A DNA stretch of 47,774 bases from Candidatus Gastranaerophilales bacterium (GCA_944322935.1 CALUQO010000018.1:1-47774), one strand, 5' to 3'. Shown: positions 1 to 9,865, counted from the stretch's first letter. Made by a program: numbers and translations. The notes: generated from the sequence alone by a model not told the origin.

Positions 1-1
1 A

Positions 2-3000
2 ATAGATGTAGATATGGAAGGAAACACCTCTGATGTTATTGCAACAACTAACGCCTCAAATGGTGTTATAACCATTGAATTTATTAATTACATTACGTCA
101 AACGGAGAAACTCAAAAATTCCAGATACTCCAGACACAAGACGGTAATTTACAGCTTGCGCTGGGTGATGCTCTGGCTTCTCAGGTTGTTGAAGACAGTT
201 TGTCTAAATTAACAGATAATGTAACGAATGCCGATAATTTTGACCAGCTTGCAGGTATCTCTCTTGGAACAACAACAACGATAAATGACTCGATAATAAT
301 TCAACAGGCTAAAGATTACGACACACTGCAGTTAATCAATACAAGAGAATCAACCGGCGAGCGCAAGTTTGATTTTGTTAACGGAGATACTTATGTGGTA
401 TCGCAGAATTTGGGCACAACAACCTCGGGTACGTTGAGCATAAACGGACTGGATACCGGTTCAACAATTAACGCTAACAACCACACAATGTTTAATCTTG
501 CAAACGAAACAACTTTGAACTTGAACAACGTTACTGTTGACGGAGCCAAAGACTATGTTGTGAACGTTTCTAACGCAAACGCAGAGGTTAACTTAACAAA
601 TACATCTATCACAAACACTAACGGCAACGCTATAGTCTCAAACGCAAATGTTAATTTAACAAACTCCTCAATTACCGGCACAACCGGTGATGCAATAGTA
701 ATGTCCAACGCGGATGTTAACCTGACAAACACTTCAATAACAAACAATCAGGGCACAGGCGTTATTTCAAATGCCAATGTAAATATCACTGCCGACGGTA
801 AAAATGTAGAATTCACAGGCAACACTACAGCCGTGAACATGCAAAATGCAGGCAAAACATTAACATTGAACACCGCAAATAACGGCACAATAACAGTTAA
901 CGACAAAATAACCGGTGCTGCCGGCTATAACGTAAACATCACCGGTGAAGGTACGTTGAACCTTTACAACCAGCTTGAATATGCAGATGTGACTGCAGCA
1001 GGTACTACAATAAATCTTGCAAATGACATAAATACAATTTACGTATTTAACACATTACATTCGGATGCTTCTGCAAAATATACACTGGATGTCAATTTGG
1101 ACAGCGGTGAAGCTGACAGAATCACATCAACAAACGCCTCTACGGGTACAATTACAATAAGCAGCATTAATTTTATAAACGGAAAAACTGTATCAGACAG
1201 CGATATTAAAATACAAATAATTCAAAATACAAACCCGTCTTCCGATTTACAACTTGCTTTCGGCGACAATGTTAATGTACCTGTTGTTGTAGATACTCTG
1301 GCTACATTAAGCAATACCGTATCTAACACAGACAACTTTGATCAGGAAGCCGGTTTTATGCTGGCTACGACAAATACGCTTAACGACAGTATCCAATATT
1401 TGACTGCAAGGGATTTCGATACTTTGCAGTTGATTAACATAAAAGAATCAACAGATGAACGTAACTTTAATTTTGTGGATGACAGCACATATACGGTTAC
1501 GCAGGATGTAGGCACTACTGCGGCGGGTACGTTGAATATCAACGGTCAAAGCGGCGGTTCAAATATCAACGCCGACGGTCACACAATGTTCGATCTTGCA
1601 AATGAAACAACATTGAACTTAAATAATGTTACGGTTGACAGAGCCACAGACTATGTTATAAACGTTTCTAACGCAAACGCAGAGGTAAACTTAACTAACA
1701 CCTCAATCACAAATACCACCGGTACCGGCGTAATTGCGAATACTAATATTAACGTCAAAGCTGACGGCGCTGATGTTGAATTTAGCGGAAACAGTGATGC
1801 TGCTATTAATATACAGGATGCGGAAAAAGTTCTTACACTCGAAACAATAAACAGCGGCAAAATTGTATTAAACGATATTATAACGGGTTCACTCGGGTAC
1901 AATGTCAATATCACAGGAGATAACACCGGTTCGGTTGCAATAAATAATGCCATAGAAAACGCAAATATCAATATTACCAATACCACTATCGATTTTATGA
2001 ATGATAAAACAGAAAATCATGAATTTTTATCGATAAACACGGGTGAAAATGCAAAACTCAGTATTGATTTAGACTTAACAAACCAAATTTCCGATGTAAT
2101 TACAACAACGGATGTTTCATCCGGCACAATATACCTCAGCAATCTCAACTTTAGCGGTTCCGAGGCTGACCCTTCTCAACCGGCAACCTTCCATATTATC
2201 AACAACACAAATGCAGGCTCTGACTTGCAGCTTGCTCTCGGCGACAACATAAAAATAATAGGAACTTTAGACCCTGACACTCCTTGGGTGGACAATATTT
2301 TAGAATTTGTTTCCGGTACTGTATACAGCAATGAAATATACACTCAAGAAGGCGGTATTTCTCTCGGAACTACAAACACATATCACGATTCCGTAACAAT
2401 ACAAAAAGACAAAATTTATGATGACCCTCTTGCTCTGGTAAACGGAAAAGAATTTTCAGGTGACCGTAATTTTGTATTTGCAGATGACAATCCTTATATA
2501 GCAAAAGGTGACCTTTTAACAACCGCAGAAGGAACCCTTAACATAATTGGCAAGGATACTGGCTCGGTGCTTGATGCTGATGAACACAAATTATTTGATT
2601 TAAAAAATGATACTACTTTAAATATCACCAATACAACTATCGAAAATGCCAAAGACTATGCTATCAGTGCGGATAATTCTGATGCAAATGTTAATTTAAT
2701 AAACAGCTCCATAAAAAATACCGACGGTGTTGCTATAACTACCAATACCAATATTAATATAACAGCAAACAACGGTAAATCAGAATTCTCCGGCAATGAT
2801 GATGCTATTAAAATAACTAATTCCGATAAAACAATTACAATGAATTCCGTTAATAACGGAGAAATCATTCTTGATAACAAAATTAAAGGTATAAATGGCT
2901 ACGAGGTTGTTTTAAAAGGTGATGACACTTCTAAAATTGTAATTAAAGACCACATAGTTAATGCCGATATATCTTTAAATGACACAAATCTTTATCTTGA

Positions 3001-4453
3001 TAAAGAATATTTGTTTAATACAGCTCAATCATTTACCCTCAATTCCGGTAATATTAACCTGAACAATGATTTTGTCGGTACAATGCATGTTCCTACACTA
3101 AATCTTAACGGAACAACAAATCTGTCACTTGATGTTGATTTGGCTAACGAATCAATGGACAGAATCACTGCAGACAACTATTACATTGCACCGGATGCAT
3201 TCCTTAATGTTAAAAATCTGAATCTTATATCGGTATCAGATAAAACCAGCTTACAAATACTTTTTGCAGATGAAGCTTTAGCAAACAATGTTAAATACTC
3301 CGGCGATTCTCCTTTGTTATACACAGGTACGGATGTGTCATTTACTCCGCTATACAGCCCTATTTATAAATATAACGTGAGCTACGGCGTGGATGATAAT
3401 GACAAACTCGGTTATTTCTTCTTTAACAGAGCGGTATCATCAAATTCAAGCGATTCATTTAACCCCGCAGTATTGGTTTCCCCTATTGTTACTCAGGCAG
3501 GGGCTTATACAACACAGCTGCAAACATTCAATTATGCTTTCCAACACGCAGATACGTTTATGAACATACCATATCTTGAACGTGTATCAATGATTAACGC
3601 AGGCAAATACGCAATGAGCCCGACAGGGGATGCAACAGACGTCGGAACATTCTCTCCACTTCTTACAAAGGAAGAAGACGCAGGCTTCTGGGTAAAACCA
3701 TACGCAAGCTTTGAAAACATTCCACTTAAAAACGGCCCTAAAGTTTCCAACATCAACTACGGTACTTTAATAGGTTATGACTCAAAACTCACCGAGGTAA
3801 GCCACGGCTTTGAACGTGTTATAACAGGTTACATCGGCTACAACGGAGCATCACAAAGATATCAAGGCGTTGACGCATACCAAAACGGCGGCTTAATTGG
3901 CGGCACGGCAACTTTCTATAAAGGCAACTTCTATAACGCAACAACGTTATCAGTAGGAGCAACAGCAGGCGATGCAAGCACAATGTACGGCTCTGAAAAC
4001 TACACAATGCTGTTAGCCGGTATAGGTAACAAAACAGGGTACAATTTCGAATTCTGGGACGGAAAAATGATTCTGCAACCCAACTTCCTCATAAGTTATA
4101 CCTTTGTAAACACCTTTGATTACAACAATGCCGCAGGTGTAAGAATTGAAAGTGACCCGCTGCATGCAATTCAGTTATCTCCGGGAATCAAATTGATAGG
4201 CAATACCAAAAACGGCTGGCAGCCATATATTGGTGTAAATATGGTATGGAATCTTATGGATGATTCAAAAGTCACGGCCAACGATGTAAGACTTCCCGAA
4301 ATGTCAATTAAACCTTACGTTCAGTACGGTGCAGGTATCCAGAAACGTTTCAAAGACAGATTCTTAGCCTTTGCTCAAGCAATGATACACAACGGCGGAC
4401 GTAACGGTGTATCACTTACCGCAGGTCTGCGCTGGAAAATAGGGAAAGAATAA
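2..4453 (+). CDS. Autotransporter-type outer-membrane protein, 3' part (5' end beyond window)
   Basis: The reading frame is open to the window edge, and the residues before the first ATG at 14 (IDVD) continue a repeat seen later (LDVN, SIDLD), so the true start lies upstream and at least 1,483 residues are visible. The passenger is Asn/Thr/Ser-rich beta-helix-like sequence. Three long units begin near nt 152, 1246 and 2224, each opening with LQLA(L/F)GD and containing an F-D-Q/T-Q-E-x-G-x-x-L-x-T-T-type segment and a NETTLNLNNVTVD-type segment. Inside unit 1, nt about 570-790 holds about 21-residue rungs of the form NANVNLTNSSIT. From about nt 3670 to the end the sequence looks like an autotransporter beta-barrel (alternating aromatic/glycine strands, ending GLRWKIGKE). 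Family knowledge: the barrel inserts in the outer membrane and displays the passenger, often an adhesin. The passenger ligand cannot be read from sequence. No partner gene follows; the next gene is convergent. Confidence 0.5.
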   Translation: MDVDMEGNTSDVIATTNASNGVITIEFINYITSNGETQKFQILQTQDGNLQLALGDALASQVVEDSLSKLTDNVTNADNFDQLAGISLGTTTTINDSIIIQQAKDYDTLQLINTRESTGERKFDFVNGDTYVVSQNLGTTTSGTLSINGLDTGSTINANNHTMFNLANETTLNLNNVTVDGAKDYVVNVSNANAEVNLTNTSITNTNGNAIVSNANVNLTNSSITGTTGDAIVMSNADVNLTNTSITNNQGTGVISNANVNITADGKNVEFTGNTTAVNMQNAGKTLTLNTANNGTITVNDKITGAAGYNVNITGEGTLNLYNQLEYADVTAAGTTINLANDINTIYVFNTLHSDASAKYTLDVNLDSGEADRITSTNASTGTITISSINFINGKTVSDSDIKIQIIQNTNPSSDLQLAFGDNVNVPVVVDTLATLSNTVSNTDNFDQEAGFMLATTNTLNDSIQYLTARDFDTLQLINIKESTDERNFNFVDDSTYTVTQDVGTTAAGTLNINGQSGGSNINADGHTMFDLANETTLNLNNVTVDRATDYVINVSNANAEVNLTNTSITNTTGTGVIANTNINVKADGADVEFSGNSDAAINIQDAEKVLTLETINSGKIVLNDIITGSLGYNVNITGDNTGSVAINNAIENANINITNTTIDFMNDKTENHEFLSINTGENAKLSIDLDLTNQISDVITTTDVSSGTIYLSNLNFSGSEADPSQPATFHIINNTNAGSDLQLALGDNIKIIGTLDPDTPWVDNILEFVSGTVYSNEIYTQEGGISLGTTNTYHDSVTIQKDKIYDDPLALVNGKEFSGDRNFVFADDNPYIAKGDLLTTAEGTLNIIGKDTGSVLDADEHKLFDLKNDTTLNITNTTIENAKDYAISADNSDANVNLINSSIKNTDGVAITTNTNINITANNGKSEFSGNDDAIKITNSDKTITMNSVNNGEIILDNKIKGINGYEVVLKGDDTSKIVIKDHIVNADISLNDTNLYLDKEYLFNTAQSFTLNSGNINLNNDFVGTMHVPTLNLNGTTNLSLDVDLANESMDRITADNYYIAPDAFLNVKNLNLISVSDKTSLQILFADEALANNVKYSGDSPLLYTGTDVSFTPLYSPIYKYNVSYGVDDNDKLGYFFFNRAVSSNSSDSFNPAVLVSPIVTQAGAYTTQLQTFNYAFQHADTFMNIPYLERVSMINAGKYAMSPTGDATDVGTFSPLLTKEEDAGFWVKPYASFENIPLKNGPKVSNINYGTLIGYDSKLTEVSHGFERVITGYIGYNGASQRYQGVDAYQNGGLIGGTATFYKGNFYNATTLSVGATAGDASTMYGSENYTMLLAGIGNKTGYNFEFWDGKMILQPNFLISYTFVNTFDYNNAAGVRIESDPLHAIQLSPGIKLIGNTKNGWQPYIGVNMVWNLMDDSKVTANDVRLPEMSIKPYVQYGAGIQKRFKDRFLAFAQAMIHNGGRNGVSLTAGLRWKIGKE

Positions 4454-4457
4454 ATAA

Positions 4458-4495
4458 CTCTGTGTAAACACAACTGCAACAAGTTTTACGCAGAG
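4458..4495. terminator. Hairpin between convergent genes, probable terminator
   Basis: An 11-bp inverted repeat (CTCTGTGTAAA / TTTACGCAGAG, one G-T pair) lies just after the autotransporter stop and beyond the 3' end of the convergent GH57 gene. On the minus strand it is followed by a T-rich stretch (TTATTTATTC), so it fits best as terminator of the GH57 transcript. On the plus strand the tail is not T-rich. Confidence 0.5.
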
Positions 4496-4528
4496 CGAAA
4501 ACTATATAATTAATAATATTATTTTCAG

Positions 4529-7117
4529 TTAGTTATTCTTCTTGCTGTCTTTAACCTGTTTCATTGCTACTGTCAAAGGCGACATTGCTTTGTCAAAGGT
4601 TTCTCTGTAGAAATCTGTATTTATATTCAATTTGTTACCAAGTTCCAGAAGCAGCAGCACAAATTTTCTGTCATAGTCGCTGTTAACTTCTTCAATATTA
4701 GAAACAACATTTTCCAATATTTCATGAATCTTGTTAAAGTATGTATTTTGAGATTCCGAAGTATCAATGTGAAGTTCCAGAGCATCAACATATTTGAACA
4801 GATTCAAAACAGTTTCTATTCTGTGAATTTCCGGATTTTTAGCAAGGTCATACATTGCGTCGGTAATTTTTTCCGTAAACACCGTATTAGCCAATTTCTT
4901 ATCCAGAGAGACACCGAGCCATTTGGCTTCGTTGTAAAGATCAATAGCTTCCTGCAAATCGTGATCGTTCATTGATTTTTGATAATCTTCAATCTGTTTA
5001 TTAAATTCAACTCCGAGAACATATTTTGCCGCAATTTTAAACTCATCCGGCGGAGTAAGTCCGAGGTTTTTGAAGTTAAGAACAGAGGCTTTTCCGTCTT
5101 CATAAATATCTTTATACAGTCCGGAGAATTTCTTTGTTTTGCCCTGCATCATAATAGTAAGGATTTTTCTTCTTTCTTCTATGAATATATCCTTGAGAGT
5201 GTAATATTCCATACCAAAGTTCATATCCAGACTTCTTATGATTTCTGTCAGAGGATAGTTTATGAAGGTTTCCGTCAGGCTCTTTCTTATATTGTTGCAT
5301 TCTTCCACGGAGGCATATTCTTTGATTGCACAGTGGAAATCACCGCCGGAGTATTTGAGCAGTGCAAAAATCATGTCGTATTTTTCAAGCGTAATTTGAG
5401 ATTTTATCTCAACACGTCCGAGATACAGGCTGTTTTTGCCTTTAGAAACGACCTTATAATTTAAACGTCTTATATCGTAGCAGTAGAAGGTTGTTTCGTC
5501 TTCTATTTCTTCATCATAAAGCGAAGATATTGCCCACAAACTTACAATTTGTTTTATCGTAACAACTGACGGCTTAACAAATTTTCTGTAAATATCTGCG
5601 CCAGTACCAAATTCTTTAATATTGCTCTGTGCATTAGCCAGAATGTTAATAAATTCTGTTTCGTAATCTTTTTCAGTAAAGCTGGCAGCGAGCTGCATAG
5701 CGCGTGCAGCGTATTTCATAATCTGGGTTGTTTCAATACCTGAAATATCGGCAAAAAACCAGCCGCAGCTTGTGTACATAAGCATTGCCTGTCTTTGCAT
5801 TTCAAGAAGTTTCATCGCTGCAACTTTATCATCGTCGTCGCATTCTGGTTTTAGATTATTTTTAAGAAAATTCTTAATTGAAAGTTCGCTTCTGTCCAAA
5901 ATTACATTAATATATTCGTTACGAACATCCCACGGATCTTTTGTAAAGAATTTTTTACCGTGTTTTTCATATAACTCAATCAAGTTATCTCTAAGATAAT
6001 CCAACGCATCTCTGAGCGGTTTTCTCCATCTCTGGTTCCAGCTTGGCTGTCCGCCTGTTGAACATCCGCAGTCTTCTTTCCATCGTCCCACACCGTGGAA
6101 ACAGCTCCAGGATGAGGCCTGTTTGATATCAACTTCGTCATGGACGCCGTATTTTTCAAGATATTCACCGTAGTTTGTTATTGTGAAGCCTTCTTCTTGA
6201 GCCTTTACTCTTAAAACATACGCCAGAGCCATATCGCCAAATTTTGTGTGGTGTCCATAGCTTTCTCCATCCGTACCGATATGGATAAGCTGCGGATAAT
6301 TTCTTGATGAAGAAATGCCCTCTTTAAGTCTTGCAACAAATTTGTTGCCGTCTTGAAGAATGTTATCGAACGCAACAGATTTTGAAATAGCTCCGTCATA
6401 GAAGAACAAATCAACAAACTTTTTAGGATTGTTTTTGATAAAGTATCTGTATGGTTTTGCAGGGTCAATATTTCCCCAGCCTGCATCAGTCCATTCTTTA
6501 TCCCCAATTTTACGGTACTTTAACGATTGATACGGGGACAAAATCGTAAACTTAATGCCATTGTCCGCAAGAACTTCAAGAGTTTCGTCGTCAACTGCGG
6601 TTTCAGCCAGCCACATCCCTTCTGGCATTCTGCCGAATCTGTATTCAAAATCTCTTATACCCCAGCGAACCTGTGTTTCTTTATCTCTGCGGTTTGCCAG
6701 AGGCATAATCATATGGTTGTAGACTTGAGCTATAGCATTGCCGTGACCCGAAAACTGTACACGACTGACTACATCCGCTTTTATAATTCGTTCATAAGTT
6801 TTTGGAGCGTGTTTTTCCATCCACGACAATAATGTAGGACCAAAGTTGTAGCTCATTAGAGAATAGTTGTTGACGATATCAAGAACCTTATTCTTATCAT
6901 CGACAATTCTTGAAGCAGAATTAGGATTGTAACATTCAAGGTTAACTCTTTCGTTCCAATCATGGAAAGGCAGTGCACTGTCTTGCAACTCTATTGCTTC
7001 AAGCCACGGGTTTTCCCTCGGCGGCTGATAAAAATGTCCGTGGACAGTCAGATATACTTTATTTTTTTCTTCTGTTTTTTCCTGTTTTTCTGTTTTATCC
7101 GTCTTAGTATTTGCCAT
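4529..7117 (-). CDS. GH57 family glycoside hydrolase with DUF3536 region
   Basis: An 862-residue protein related to GH57 alpha-amylase/alpha-mannosidase-type enzymes. The N-terminal signature HGHFYQPPREN lies near residues 25-35. GMWLAETAVD (about 160-170) fits the GH57 motif carrying the catalytic Glu, and TDGESYGHH (about 280-290) fits the motif carrying the Asp. A long helical C-terminal half corresponds to the DUF3536 extension. No signal peptide is seen, so a cytoplasmic role in alpha-glucan (glycogen-like) metabolism is likely by family, but the substrate is not determined. I chose the ATG at 7117 (MANTKTDK) because GCGGAG lies 8 nt upstream; the ATG at 7123 is only 2 nt from it. The N-terminus is a Lys/Glu/Thr-rich low-complexity tail. 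The gene follows a secreted unknown on the same strand after about 75 bp. Confidence 0.5.
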   Translation of the reverse strand: MANTKTDKTEKQEKTEEKNKVYLTVHGHFYQPPRENPWLEAIELQDSALPFHDWNERVNLECYNPNSASRIVDDKNKVLDIVNNYSLMSYNFGPTLLSWMEKHAPKTYERIIKADVVSRVQFSGHGNAIAQVYNHMIMPLANRRDKETQVRWGIRDFEYRFGRMPEGMWLAETAVDDETLEVLADNGIKFTILSPYQSLKYRKIGDKEWTDAGWGNIDPAKPYRYFIKNNPKKFVDLFFYDGAISKSVAFDNILQDGNKFVARLKEGISSSRNYPQLIHIGTDGESYGHHTKFGDMALAYVLRVKAQEEGFTITNYGEYLEKYGVHDEVDIKQASSWSCFHGVGRWKEDCGCSTGGQPSWNQRWRKPLRDALDYLRDNLIELYEKHGKKFFTKDPWDVRNEYINVILDRSELSIKNFLKNNLKPECDDDDKVAAMKLLEMQRQAMLMYTSCGWFFADISGIETTQIMKYAARAMQLAASFTEKDYETEFINILANAQSNIKEFGTGADIYRKFVKPSVVTIKQIVSLWAISSLYDEEIEDETTFYCYDIRRLNYKVVSKGKNSLYLGRVEIKSQITLEKYDMIFALLKYSGGDFHCAIKEYASVEECNNIRKSLTETFINYPLTEIIRSLDMNFGMEYYTLKDIFIEERRKILTIMMQGKTKKFSGLYKDIYEDGKASVLNFKNLGLTPPDEFKIAAKYVLGVEFNKQIEDYQKSMNDHDLQEAIDLYNEAKWLGVSLDKKLANTVFTEKITDAMYDLAKNPEIHRIETVLNLFKYVDALELHIDTSESQNTYFNKIHEILENVVSNIEEVNSDYDRKFVLLLLELGNKLNINTDFYRETFDKAMSPLTVAMKQVKDSKKNN

Positions 7118-7195
7118 ATTCATAACTCCGCAACTATATCAATATGCGACAACATTATTATTTATATTTTGTCTTATTTCCAATCCTGTTTATAT

Positions 7196-7819
7196 TTAGC
7201 TTTTTTTATCTTCGTCTTTTTTCTTTTTGCTTATAACAACGAGTTTATCCGTATCAACCCAGGCATCTGTTAAAGCATCAGAAAATACTTTGCCGTAAAC
7301 TTCTATAATATCGCCTGAATCAAGGTCAATGAATTTTTCAGCTTCGCTGCGTTTGATAAATATTTTCATTTCCGAAAGAGGTATTGTGTGGTCAGTTACA
7401 TCATCTCTTTTAATAAGGAAGGAAATATATTTTTGAGAATCCCTGAATGCAGGTTTGTAATCCAAGCCTAATGTAGAAAACTTATCAAAAGAAGCTTTAA
7501 ACTTAACCTTTTTGCCGAGATAAGCAGATGGATTGTTAACTATATTCAAGGAAGAAACCGCTGTGTATTCATTTGCATTTGCAGGCGGCGTTGTTAAGGA
7601 AGATGCTTTGTCCTCTGCAGCCTTTACCGTTTTATCAAGAACAACTTCTTTAACCTCCTGCTGAACTTGAGGTTTTGTTTGTTCAACAGCAGCAGGTGCT
7701 TTAGGCTGAACATCCGTTTTTTGCTGTTCGGGTGCTATTGCTGCAAACGTAATTAAACTTCCGGCAAGTACAAGACATGTTGTTGCCGTTAAAATTATGT
7801 TATTTTTCAATGTTTTCAT
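7196..7819 (-). CDS. Secreted or membrane-anchored protein of unknown function
   Basis: 207 residues. I do not recognise the family. The N-terminus has a basic start (MKTLKNN), a hydrophobic core of about 20 residues and Ala-rich sequence, typical of a signal peptide or anchor. Residues about 30-80 are a Pro/Ala/Gln/Val-rich linker. The remaining roughly 110 residues form a compact beta-rich domain (NNPSAYLGKKVKFKASF, then SGDIIEVYGKVF) that resembles a small OB-fold-like barrel; this is inference from strand pattern only. The tail is strongly basic (KKKKDEDKKS). AGGG lies 9 nt upstream of the ATG. It is upstream of, and co-oriented with, the GH57 gene, so co-transcription is possible. Confidence 0.5.
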   Translation of the reverse strand: MKTLKNNIILTATTCLVLAGSLITFAAIAPEQQKTDVQPKAPAAVEQTKPQVQQEVKEVVLDKTVKAAEDKASSLTTPPANANEYTAVSSLNIVNNPSAYLGKKVKFKASFDKFSTLGLDYKPAFRDSQKYISFLIKRDDVTDHTIPLSEMKIFIKRSEAEKFIDLDSGDIIEVYGKVFSDALTDAWVDTDKLVVISKKKKDEDKKS

Positions 7820-8096
7820 CTTATTTACCCTAACTTTTATTACTAATTAACTTATTTAATTCTATCATATATCGTGAAATATTTATATAGTCAATTAACC
7901 CGCGGAATAACTATACAGCATATAAAACCTTAAAACATTGTGCCGGTTTGTAAAATCTCAAAATACATAATAAGCTGCGGTTCTTTATATGTAGCGCAGA
8001 ATGTACATGGGGGTTTTAATTGCTACAAAAATAGTATATAATATAAATAGAAGATATACTTCAGTTGTGTTACTAAGAAAAGAAAACAGGAAAAAG

Positions 8097-8363
8097 ATGT
8101 CTTTTGGTATCAACGGCCCGAGCCCAATGCACGGAATACAAGAAGCACAAAGCATGCGCAACAACGGTGGCGGCGGAAATTTAGGCTATTTTCAACGCCG
8201 TAACAAAAAAGAAAAACACAAAGAAAACGAAATAGATGTTTTTGAACAATCTACTGATGAAAATGATGTGTTTATTCCCGAAGAACAAATCGATGATGAC
8301 AGTATTTTAAAAAAGGCCTCTGATTTTATTAAACAGTTTAAAAAGCCGAGAAGGTCGCTGTAA
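8097..8363 (+). CDS. Small hydrophilic protein of unknown function
   Basis: 88 residues starting MSFGINGPSP. I use the ATG at 8097, which has AGGAAAAAG directly upstream, rather than the upstream in-frame ATG at 8001, which lacks a ribosome-binding site and would add an unlikely leader. The protein has a Gly/Asn-rich segment (about residues 20-28), a Lys-rich patch (RRNKKEKHKE), an acidic middle and a basic end (KKPRRSL). There is no signal peptide or membrane segment. A TATAAT at 8037-8042 could be its -10 box, but I see no convincing -35. Its stop lies 1 nt from the end of the convergent DUF1796 gene. Confidence 0.5.
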   Translation: MSFGINGPSPMHGIQEAQSMRNNGGGGNLGYFQRRNKKEKHKENEIDVFEQSTDENDVFIPEEQIDDDSILKKASDFIKQFKKPRRSL

Positions 8364-8364
8364 A

Positions 8365-9075
8365 TCATCCTTTATATATTGTTTTTATGCATTTTTCAAT
8401 AACCGGTTTTACCTCGGGCAGGTTATCTGTTTCAGTTGTCCACCATTTTGTCCATTTTTCATCATAGGGTGAAACACACTCAAAATAATATGCATTTTTG
8501 GCTATTTTTATTTTCTTTGTTGCGGATGGGGATTTGTGCGGGATTAAATTTATAACTTTGTATTTGTAATCATATTTACAATAACGTTTTAAAGATTTGT
8601 TTATTTGAACAATGCACTCCTTTAAAGCATCATCATTTTTATTAAACAGAGATTGTACAAATAAAATATTTTTTCTTGTGGATGTTATTTGCCTGAAATT
8701 TTTTATTCTTTTTTCATACCTTTTTATAAAATCCTCTCGGTTCAAGTCATCATGCAGGTAGTTAATATTGTATTTTACATTTTTCCAAATTTTACGTTCA
8801 TCATCAAATTGCAAGTCGTCAAAATAATCCGCAAAATCGTTTTCCAAAACGGCCCGCACAGATTCAACAGGCGTAACGCACAAATCAAAAGGACAGCTTA
8901 ATTCTCCCTGATTTTTTGAAGGTTTTATTTTATGCTGGTTTAGTTTCATTCGAGGAAAACAATTTGTACCGAGACTTATATATTTATTTAAAATTTTGTG
9001 GTGATGGCTGATTTTTATCCCCATAAGGATAATTTCCGTATAAGTATAAGTATGTTGAAATCTAAATATCTTCAT
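8365..9075 (-). CDS. DUF1796 family protein, putative papain-like cysteine peptidase
   Basis: About 236 residues. The segment YISLGTNCFPRMKL followed by SCPFDLCVTP matches the DUF1796 pattern (SLGxNC then S-x-PFDW/L), where the Cys of GTNC is the proposed nucleophile of a papain-like fold. A later His in IPHKSPS could belong to the active site, but that is uncertain. Function in bacteria is not established; related proteins occur near surface-polysaccharide genes and in large DNA viruses. The start is ambiguous: the ATG at 9075 gives MKIFRFQ, and the ATG at 9021 (MGIKIS) gives a 218-residue form starting closer to the conserved motif. Neither has a strong Shine-Dalgarno. It is divergent from the XRE regulator, with about 150 bp of AT-rich sequence between them. 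Confidence 0.5.
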   Translation of the reverse strand: MKIFRFQHTYTYTEIILMGIKISHHHKILNKYISLGTNCFPRMKLNQHKIKPSKNQGELSCPFDLCVTPVESVRAVLENDFADYFDDLQFDDERKIWKNVKYNINYLHDDLNREDFIKRYEKRIKNFRQITSTRKNILFVQSLFNKNDDALKECIVQINKSLKRYCKYDYKYKVINLIPHKSPSATKKIKIAKNAYYFECVSPYDEKWTKWWTTETDNLPEVKPVIEKCIKTIYKG

Positions 9076-9224
9076 TTTTAGCAAGTTTAACTAAATTAAT
9101 TAAGTAAAATTAGTAGAATAATATAAATAGCAACAAAAATATTAGCATTTATTGCTATATAAATCAATATAAATTAGTAAATTAGCAACTGCTTTTTTGG
9201 CATAAAACACACTAAAATCTAAGA

Positions 9225-9560
9225 ATGGATTCATTAAAGAAAAAATTGGGTGCAAGAATACAGTATCTGAGAAAGCAGCAAAAGCTTACACAGGAAGCTC
9301 TGGCAGAAAAAGTAGGCATGGATACTCCTAATCTCAGCAACATTGAATGCGGAAAACGTTTTATGACTGCAGAAACTCTTGAAAAAATTGCAATTGCGCT
9401 AAATACAACCGAGCGTGAATTATTCAATTTCAGTTATACTGAACCTCAAAAATATATGCGTGCCGACATAGACGAGCTTTTAAACAAGGCTGATGCTGAC
9501 GATTTATTGTTTTTTTCACAGGTGATAAAAAGTTATTTTAAAAGAAAAGAAAAAATTTAA
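9225..9560 (+). CDS. XRE-family helix-turn-helix transcriptional regulator
   Basis: 111 residues with a standard Cro/CI-type HTH at about residues 5-62 (GARIQYLRKQQKLTQEAL, then MDTPNLSNIECGKR as the recognition region). The C-terminal 45 residues are a short helical tail (DIDELLNKADADDLLFFSQV) likely to mediate dimerisation. DNA target and ligand are unknown. There is no Shine-Dalgarno before the ATG; instead TAAAAT lies exactly 6 nt upstream, the spacing expected if transcription began at the ATG (leaderless mRNA), although the -35 is weak. It is a single gene, closed by a clear terminator. Confidence 0.5.
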   Translation: MDSLKKKLGARIQYLRKQQKLTQEALAEKVGMDTPNLSNIECGKRFMTAETLEKIAIALNTTERELFNFSYTEPQKYMRADIDELLNKADADDLLFFSQVIKSYFKRKEKI

Positions 9561-9565
9561 GCACT

Positions 9566-9594
9566 AAAAAAGCCCCGGTAATTCAGGGCTTTTT
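9566..9594. terminator. Bidirectional intrinsic terminator
   Basis: The 9-bp stem AAAAAGCCC / GGGCTTTTT with a 10-nt loop follows the XRE gene stop and ends in a T run on the plus strand. Read on the minus strand it ends in TTTTTT, so it also serves the convergent small gene at 9614-9865. Confidence 0.5.
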
Positions 9595-9613
9595 GTTATT
9601 AAAACTTTATTTA

Positions 9614-9865
9614 TTATGCATAAAGCATTTGTAATTTAGCACCGGGTTCCGCATTATTAGGCCGTAGTTCACCCGTGCCGTTGTATGCGGGAATGAATCT
9701 TTTCATATCCGCAAGATCTCTGTCAACAGCAGAACCGCCTGAGGTACCATATGTGCCGCCTGCTCTTTCTGAACCGCCGACACCCTGTGTTCCCTGGCCC
9801 CCTACAACACCTATGCGTTGTACAGGCTGCTGGAAGAAATTAACTTGTGGATTCCAATCGACCAT
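9614..9865 (-). CDS. Small Gly/Gln-rich protein of unknown function
   Basis: 83 residues, starting MVDWNPQVNFFQQPVQ. AAGGAAAA directly before the ATG is a good ribosome-binding site, which supports a real gene. Residues 20-48 are low-complexity (GGQGTQGVGG, GGTYGTSGGS); the C-terminal half (DLADMKRFIPAYNGTGELRP, then LQMLYA) is more ordinary. There is no signal peptide or membrane helix. I do not recognise the family. It is convergent with the XRE regulator and shares its terminator. Confidence 0.5.
   Translation of the reverse strand: MVDWNPQVNFFQQPVQRIGVVGGQGTQGVGGSERAGGTYGTSGGSAVDRDLADMKRFIPAYNGTGELRPNNAEPGAKLQMLYA

Noticed and set aside
4979-5464. Plus-strand 161-codon frame opposite the GH57 gene
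   Set aside because: Phe/Ile-rich shadow of a Lys/Glu/Asn-rich gene on the other strand, no ribosome-binding site.
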